Made by a program: the position numbers and the translations under genes. From Pseudocoprococcus catus (GTDB lineage: Bacteria > Bacillota > Clostridia > Lachnospirales > Lachnospiraceae): a stretch of 64,000 nt of DNA. The DNA is taken from contig NZ_JAAXCM010000020.1 in the NCBI RefSeq assembly GCF_019734885.1, positions 62,001-126,000 of the forward strand. The letters are read 5' to 3'. The notes beneath the pieces are model-generated. The model worked only from the letters and a program-made list of their open reading frames with translations. It did no database searches and was not told the DNA's origin. Positions 59,243 to 64,000 of the stretch are shown in pieces (position 1 is the first letter of the stretch; each line of letters begins with the position of its first letter).

Positions 59243-60637
59243 ATGCAGAAGTTAACAACAATCAGAGAGATTTTCAGAAACCGTGACGCCTATATCGGCC
59301 AGACGGTTGAAATCGGTGGTTGGGTTCGCAACATCAGAGATTCAAAAACATTTGGTTTCCTTGTTGTGAATGATGGTACTTATTTTGAACCTTTACAGGT
59401 TGTTTTCCATGATGCAATGTCCAATTTCAGTGATATTTGTCATCTGAACGTGGGTGCAGCTGTTATTGTGAAGGGACAGCTTGTTGCAACACCAAAGGCT
59501 AAACAGCCATTTGAAATTCAGGCAGATACAGTTGAGATTGAAGGTGCATCTACACCGGACTATCCGTTACAGCCAAAGAGACATACATTTGAATATCTGC
59601 GTACACTGACTCATTTGAGAGCCAGAACGAATACATTTGAAGCTGTATTCAGAGTACGTTCCCTGATCGCTTATGCAATCCATCAATTTTTCCAGGAGAG
59701 AGATTTTGTGTATGTGCATACACCGCTGATTACAGGAAGTGACTGTGAAGGTGCCGGTGAGATGTTCCAGGTAACAACGATGGATCTGAACAATGTACCA
59801 AAGACAGAAGACGGAAAGGTTGATTTTTCAGAGGATTTCTTTGGCAAACCAACAAATCTGACTGTCAGCGGTCAGTTAAATGGTGAGACATTTGCCATGG
59901 CATTCCGCAATATCTATACATTCGGCCCTACATTCCGTGCTGAGAATTCCAATACAACGCGTCATGCTGCGGAGTTCTGGATGATTGAGCCTGAAATCGC
60001 TTTTGCTGATCTTCAGGATGATATGGAACTGGCTGAAAGTATGATGAAATATGTCATCGGTTATGTATTAGAGCATGCACCGGAAGAGATGAAGTTCTTC
60101 AATCAGTTTGTAGACAAGGGACTTCTTGAGAGACTTGAGCATGTCAGAACATCTGATTTCGGACGTGTGACATATACAGAAGCCATCGAACTGCTTGAAA
60201 AGCACAATGATGAATTTGATTACAAGGTCAGTTGGGGATGTGATCTTCAGACAGAGCATGAGCGTTATCTGACTGAGAAGATCTTCAAACGTCCTGTATT
60301 TGTGACAGATTATCCGAAGGATATCAAAGCTTTCTATATGAAACAGAATCCTGACGGCAAGACGGTTGCAGCGATGGATATGCTTGTGCCTGGCATCGGT
60401 GAGATTATCGGCGGCAGTGAGCGTGAGAACGACTATGATAAGCTGCTGACACGTATGAAAGAACTGGGTCTGAAGGAAGAAGATTACAGCTTCTATCTGG
60501 ATCTCAGAAAATACGGTTCAACCCGTCATGCAGGCTTTGGTCTCGGTTTTGAGAGATGTGTGATGTATCTGACTGGTATGGGCAATATCAGAGATGTAAT
60601 CCCATTCCCTCGTACAGTCAACAACTGCGAACTGTAA
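59243..60637 (+). CDS. asnS: Asparaginyl-tRNA synthetase
   Basis: Charges tRNA-Asn directly. 464 residues: an N-terminal OB-fold anticodon domain ([20 protein letters not shown]), then the class II core with motif 2 [21 protein letters not shown] (cited [18 protein letters not shown]) and motif 3 [16 protein letters not shown]. The start ATG 59243 follows TTGGAGGAAG. It begins 16 bp after glgP and may be read from the ileS T-box promoter. Its presence implies that Asn-tRNA is made without the GatCAB route. Confidence 0.97.
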   Translation: MQKLTTIREIFRNRDAYIGQTVEIGGWVRNIRDSKTFGFLVVNDGTYFEPLQVVFHDAMSNFSDICHLNVGAAVIVKGQLVATPKAKQPFEIQADTVEIEGASTPDYPLQPKRHTFEYLRTLTHLRARTNTFEAVFRVRSLIAYAIHQFFQERDFVYVHTPLITGSDCEGAGEMFQVTTMDLNNVPKTEDGKVDFSEDFFGKPTNLTVSGQLNGETFAMAFRNIYTFGPTFRAENSNTTRHAAEFWMIEPEIAFADLQDDMELAESMMKYVIGYVLEHAPEEMKFFNQFVDKGLLERLEHVRTSDFGRVTYTEAIELLEKHNDEFDYKVSWGCDLQTEHERYLTEKIFKRPVFVTDYPKDIKAFYMKQNPDGKTVAAMDMLVPGIGEIIGGSERENDYDKLLTRMKELGLKEEDYSFYLDLRKYGSTRHAGFGLGFERCVMYLTGMGNIRDVIPFPRTVNNCEL

Positions 60638-60690
60638 TTTTTCACATAATAAAGAATTTTAATGGCAGACAATGATTCAGGAGAAATTTT

Positions 60691-61647
60691 ATGGGCGAAA
60701 TGTTGAATGACTTGATTTTTAGTGTGAATACCATTCTTCCTGTTTTTATCGTTGTTGCAACCGGTTATTATATGCGGCGGAAAGGAACTGTTGATGCAAG
60801 CTTCGTCAGTTCCATTTCCAATGTTGTTTTCTATTATGCACTTCCGGCCCGGATGTTTCTTGACGTGGCCGGAAGTGATTTTACTGAGCTGATGAATCCA
60901 CGATTTATCCTTGTGACAGTCGGCGGAACCATCGGCATTTTTCTTTTAGCGTGGCTGGTAATCAGTCATTACATTCATGACGGAAAGAAGATTGCAGCAG
61001 CAGTGCACAGCGCATATAGAGGCAATTATATTTATATTGGGCTTCCGATTATCGAGAATATTCTGCAGACAGACCATGTGGCCTGCTCGGTGCTTGTACT
61101 GACATTTATCATGCCGGTTTATAACATTTTAGGTGTATTGATTCTTTCTATATATAGTGGAGATATGTCCGGAATGAAACCGGGAAAACTGCTTTTGAAT
61201 ATTCTCAAGAATCCGATGATCCTGGCGGTTATTTTCGGTGTGCTTTATGCTATGACAGGGCTGCCGCTGCCGTATGCTGCGGAGAAGTCTCTGACGTATC
61301 TGGGGGCTATTTCAACACCGATGGCACTGCTGATGATCGGAGCACGAATGGTGGACAATTCCCTTAAAGGTGAGGGAAAGGCCATCAGGCTGGCATTGCT
61401 GTTTAAACTGATCGTTGGTCCGGTTGTGATGACACTGCTGGCGGTTTTCATTGGTATGCCGACAGAGGAGATTGTGACAGTATTTGTTCTGTTTGCCGTG
61501 CCTACAGCCATGAATGTATTTATCATGACCAAGAGTATGGATGGTGACGATGGTCTGGCGGCCAATGTCATACTGGCATCCGTGCCTTGCTCCGTTGTTG
61601 TGATGACAATTGGCATTTACCTGATGCGAATGACGGGAATTGTATAG
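60691..61647 (+). CDS. AEC family transporter (second copy)
   Basis: A 318-residue auxin-efflux-carrier-type protein with about ten helices. FIVVATGYYMRRKGTVDASFV is the N-terminal block (cited from VATGYYMRRKGTV), LGAISTPMALLMIGARM the conserved second-half motif and FVLFAVPTAMNVFIMTKSM the last. It is unrelated in detail to the AEC protein at 24.4 kb beyond family membership. CAGGAG precedes the ATG. Cargo unknown. Confidence 0.87.
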   Translation: MGEMLNDLIFSVNTILPVFIVVATGYYMRRKGTVDASFVSSISNVVFYYALPARMFLDVAGSDFTELMNPRFILVTVGGTIGIFLLAWLVISHYIHDGKKIAAAVHSAYRGNYIYIGLPIIENILQTDHVACSVLVLTFIMPVYNILGVLILSIYSGDMSGMKPGKLLLNILKNPMILAVIFGVLYAMTGLPLPYAAEKSLTYLGAISTPMALLMIGARMVDNSLKGEGKAIRLALLFKLIVGPVVMTLLAVFIGMPTEEIVTVFVLFAVPTAMNVFIMTKSMDGDDGLAANVILASVPCSVVVMTIGIYLMRMTGIV

Positions 61648-61668
61648 TCAGCGTCAGAATGACAGACC

Positions 61669-62496
61669 TTAGTGAGGGGCATGCTGATGGGGTGCAGAGG
61701 TGCTCACGACAGCTGTGATTTTTCTGGCAGTGTTGTGAATCAGCCAGGCGCCGGCAATCATCGCCAGAATGTACAGGAGAATTCCGACAGGACGGCCAAG
61801 AGTTCGGTCGATATCGCCAAAGAGTAGCTGCGTGGACATTTCCCAGGGAGAGATATAGAATAGGTTGGCGGCACTGAAACGATGCAGGATGCTGTTTAGG
61901 ACTTCTGCTGCCAGACAGAAAAAAGCGAAAAGCGGCAGTGTCCGGAGGAACCCTTTTGTTGTAAGATCGGCTTTGCGGCTGAAGATAATGACAAATCCTA
62001 CAAAAATCAACATCAGATGCCAGAGAACACCATGAAGTGTCAGTGTCCAGTACGGATGGAAAATGCCGGAGGGGTCGATAAAGGTGGCAACAGCTCCCAT
62101 CATATTGAAATCAAGCAAAAAGGTACAGAGAATTCTGTGCCTTTTTTCATTATGTATCAGAATCAACAATGGACACAGATACAGAGGAAGACTGCATAGC
62201 TGGAAAGGAAAAATCCACCAGTCATAGGCGTGGTTATTCACGATATAAAAATTCATCAGCTGTTTATATAACTCCCCGATTAGAAGAATTACGCCTGAGA
62301 CAAGCATGATCTGATCAAAGCTTCGACGATTATCCCGATTGTTTGTATTGCAATTATTTATAGAAGAAAATCTCCATGCAGCCAGAATAGCGATGGCACT
62401 GCCGCCAAAAGCTGCAATCAGATGAAAAGGTCCATAAAGAACCGGCGGCGTCATCGGCCAGGATGTCAGGCGGAGAAGATATTCAAAAAAAGACAT
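61669..62496 (-). CDS. YwaF/TIGR02206-like integral membrane protein
   Basis: A 275-residue protein with about seven predicted helices. PFHLIAAFGGSAIAI, WWIFPFQLCSLPLYLCP and FHPYWTLTLHGVLWHLML are the YwaF/TIGR02206 blocks, with conserved His and aromatic residues inside helices. Function unknown. GAAGGAATTTAT precedes the ATG. It is convergent to the AEC gene. Confidence 0.75.
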   Translation of the reverse strand: MSFFEYLLRLTSWPMTPPVLYGPFHLIAAFGGSAIAILAAWRFSSINNCNTNNRDNRRSFDQIMLVSGVILLIGELYKQLMNFYIVNNHAYDWWIFPFQLCSLPLYLCPLLILIHNEKRHRILCTFLLDFNMMGAVATFIDPSGIFHPYWTLTLHGVLWHLMLIFVGFVIIFSRKADLTTKGFLRTLPLFAFFCLAAEVLNSILHRFSAANLFYISPWEMSTQLLFGDIDRTLGRPVGILLYILAMIAGAWLIHNTARKITAVVSTSAPHQHAPH

Positions 62497-62947
62497 ATAA
62501 ATTCCTTCTTTCGAAATAGTCAGGTACTAAATAAATGAAACACTCATTATGAAAAAGTCTAGATATATATATACACATGTAGTATATCATAATTCGGACT
62601 TTGTATTCTTGTAATAATATATCAGAAGAATATAAAGCCTGAATTATGATAAGGAAATGAAATGCTATGCCAAAACTTTAAGGAGTGCAGTCAAAATCCT
62701 GTGTTCGATAACGCTGGACTGCACTCCACCAATTTTTGGAAGTATTTCCTCTGGGAACACTAGGAAATTTTTTATATTTGTGAAAGAATTGTGTTGAATT
62801 CTTAAAAAAAATATGATATCTTTTTCATTATACATATGAAAAACTGTAAACAGATACATCTATAACGTATTGATGCTTCGAAGCATGAAAGTTTGCGTTG
62901 AAGGAAAGAGCAGTTTGACGGATAAATGGAAGGTATGTGAGCAAACC
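62497..62947. other. Intergenic stretch with two long hairpins
   Basis: No convincing gene. Bases 62586-62610 and 62626-62650 are inverted repeats matching at 22 of 25 positions with a 15-base loop; GGAGTGCAGTC (62682-62692) and GACTGCACTCC (62717-62727) form a perfect 11-bp stem. The former is AT-rich and could be a promoter-region fold; the latter is followed by CAATTTTTGG and may terminate readthrough. Confidence 0.6.
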
Positions 62948-63946
62948 ATGAATCAGAGTGAGAAAATATTAGAGATCAAAGATTTATGTGTAGAATTTCA
63001 GACTGTGGAAGGTACAGTCAAAGCCATTAATCATTTGAATTATACATTACATAAAGGTGAGAAGCTTGGTATTGTCGGCGAGAGCGGAAGTGGTAAGAGT
63101 GTCTCTTCACTTGGCATTATGCAGTTGATTCCGAATCCGCCGGGCAAGATTGTTGCAGGTGAGATTCTCTATAAGGGACAGGATCTGGTGAAGACATCGG
63201 AGAAAGATATGCAGAAGATCAGAGGCAATGAGATATCGATGATTTTCCAGGAGCCGATGACTTCCCTGAACCCGATCATCAAGTGCGGCAAACAGATTGC
63301 AGAGTCGCTGAGACTTCATCGGGGAATGAATAAGAAGGAGGCCATGGAAGAGGCCATTCGTATGATGCAGGCAGTCGGTATTGCCAACCCGGAAGTGAGG
63401 GCCTATGAGTACCCGCACCAGATGTCCGGTGGTATGAGGCAGCGTGTGATGATCGCCATGGCGCTGGCCTGTCAGCCGCAGATTTTGATTGCCGATGAAC
63501 CCACAACCGCTTTAGATGTGACGATTCAGGCACAGATTCTGGATCTGATCAGAGATCTGAATGAGAAGATGAATACATCAGTTCTCTTCATTACCCATGA
63601 TTTAGGTGTTGTCAGTGAGCTGTGTGATACGGTCATTGTTATGTATACAGGACGAATTGTTGAAAAAGCCCCTGTGCGTGAGCTTTTTAATGATCCGAAG
63701 CATCCTTATACTGTCGGCCTGATGAGTGCGATTCCGAGAATTACCAAGAATCGTCCACCCCTTGAGACTATTGAGGGCGTTGTGCCGAACCCGACAGAGA
63801 GAATTTCAGGATGCAGCTTCTGGCCGAGATGTCCGCATGCGACAGAACAGTGCAGGCAGGGCGAACCGCCGATTGTACATCTGTCGGAAGAACGTCAGGT
63901 AAGATGCTGGCTGTATGCAGATACAGCCGAGAAGAAGGAGGGTTAG
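62948..63946 (+). CDS. Peptide/nickel-type ABC transporter ATPase (OppD/DppD-like)
   Basis: A 332-residue ATPase, same length as OppD at 46.9 kb. Walker A GESGSGKS, Q-loop FQEPMTSLNP, signature MSGGMRQR, Walker B LIADEPTTALD, and C-terminal RISGCSFWPRCPHATEQC. The start is uncertain: ATG 62948 fits the family best but has no good site; TTG 62915 has AAGGAAAGAG 5 nt before it and would add 11 residues. A partner ATPase follows. No permease or binding protein gene lies upstream, so this half-operon differs from oppBCDF. Confidence 0.92.
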   Translation: MNQSEKILEIKDLCVEFQTVEGTVKAINHLNYTLHKGEKLGIVGESGSGKSVSSLGIMQLIPNPPGKIVAGEILYKGQDLVKTSEKDMQKIRGNEISMIFQEPMTSLNPIIKCGKQIAESLRLHRGMNKKEAMEEAIRMMQAVGIANPEVRAYEYPHQMSGGMRQRVMIAMALACQPQILIADEPTTALDVTIQAQILDLIRDLNEKMNTSVLFITHDLGVVSELCDTVIVMYTGRIVEKAPVRELFNDPKHPYTVGLMSAIPRITKNRPPLETIEGVVPNPTERISGCSFWPRCPHATEQCRQGEPPIVHLSEERQVRCWLYADTAEKKEG

Positions 63947-63949
63947 CGT

Positions 63950-64000
63950 ATGGCAGCAAATGACAAAGAAGTGCTGATGAAAGCCGACCATGTCAAAGTT
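63950..64000 (+). CDS. ABC transporter ATPase (OppF/DppF-like), start only
   Basis: After GAAGGAGGG, ATG 63950 opens MAANDKEVLMKADHVKV and runs off the window. Position directly after an OppD-like ATPase and the start of an ABC domain (LMKADHVKV) point to OppF; only 17 residues are visible. Confidence 0.7.
   Translation, partial: MAANDKEVLMKADHVKV

Overview
The window looks like chromosome from an anaerobic, low-GC Gram-positive gut bacterium of the class Clostridia, most like the Lachnospiraceae. Evidence: AGGAGG-type ribosome binding sites, occasional GTG/TTG starts, an isoleucine T-box leader, HrcA/CIRCE heat-shock control, DUF438 and AEC/MATE-rich gene content, pyruvate carboxylase, and L-arabinose/xylulose catabolism genes. 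The family is inferred from gene style; nothing here fixes genus or species. No rRNA, tRNA or CRISPR array was seen.

Layout. 1-4.6 kb: pentose catabolism (araA cut by the window edge, an FGGY ribulokinase, araD, a TalC-type transaldolase) that takes L-arabinose to D-xylulose-5-P and into the pentose phosphate pathway. 4.6-6.1 kb: a stand-alone AAA_14/DUF4143 ATPase behind a 33-bp tandem repeat. 6.1-9.4 kb: an L-fucose/L-arabinose-isomerase-like protein and xylulokinase, separated by a large nested fold-back. 9.5-12.2 kb (minus strand): a TauE/SafE exporter with its MarR regulator, and the magnesium transporter MgtE. 12.3-19.4 kb: an AT-richer, decayed stretch holding fragments of an ABC permease, YdcF, L-lactate dehydrogenase, a cupin, enolase and DeoC among a few intact genes (DUF438 protein, Crp/Fnr regulator, cupin, nucleotidyltransferase). 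19.5-21.7 kb: a MATE transporter and a divergent MerR regulator with a textbook 19-bp-spacer promoter. 22-31.4 kb: two tandem Hsp20 genes under CIRCE, a GntR/AEC pair, a second MATE gene behind two tandem hairpins, and a second CIRCE operon with a 61-residue protein and ClpB. 31.6-36.8 kb: a large GT-C-like membrane protein, a DUF4832 protein and a third MATE transporter. 37.3-44.6 kb: pyruvate carboxylase, LysR, a split chromate transporter and an FMN hydroxyacid oxidase. 44.9-50.9 kb: a complete oligopeptide ABC transporter (oppBCDF, then oppA). 51-53 kb: a broken Schlafen-like ATP-binding gene, a NUDIX-fold protein lacking catalytic glutamates, and a DUF2798 protein. 53.2-60.6 kb: an Ile T-box followed by ileS-glgP-asnS. 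60.7-64 kb: another AEC carrier, a YwaF-like protein and the start of a second opp-type ATPase pair.

Regulation is unusually readable. Sites that can be pointed to include two CIRCE elements, a MerR promoter, a GntR palindrome inside an AEC promoter, a MarR dyad, a T-box, a cre-like site near pyc, and many intrinsic terminators. The most distinctive unexplained structures are the two-copy hairpin motif in the 5' leader of the 26.4 kb MATE gene, the exact 33-bp-period repeat ahead of the AAA_14 ATPase, a dispersed intergenic repeat present in inverted orientation 45 kb apart, and several very long perfect fold-backs between genes.
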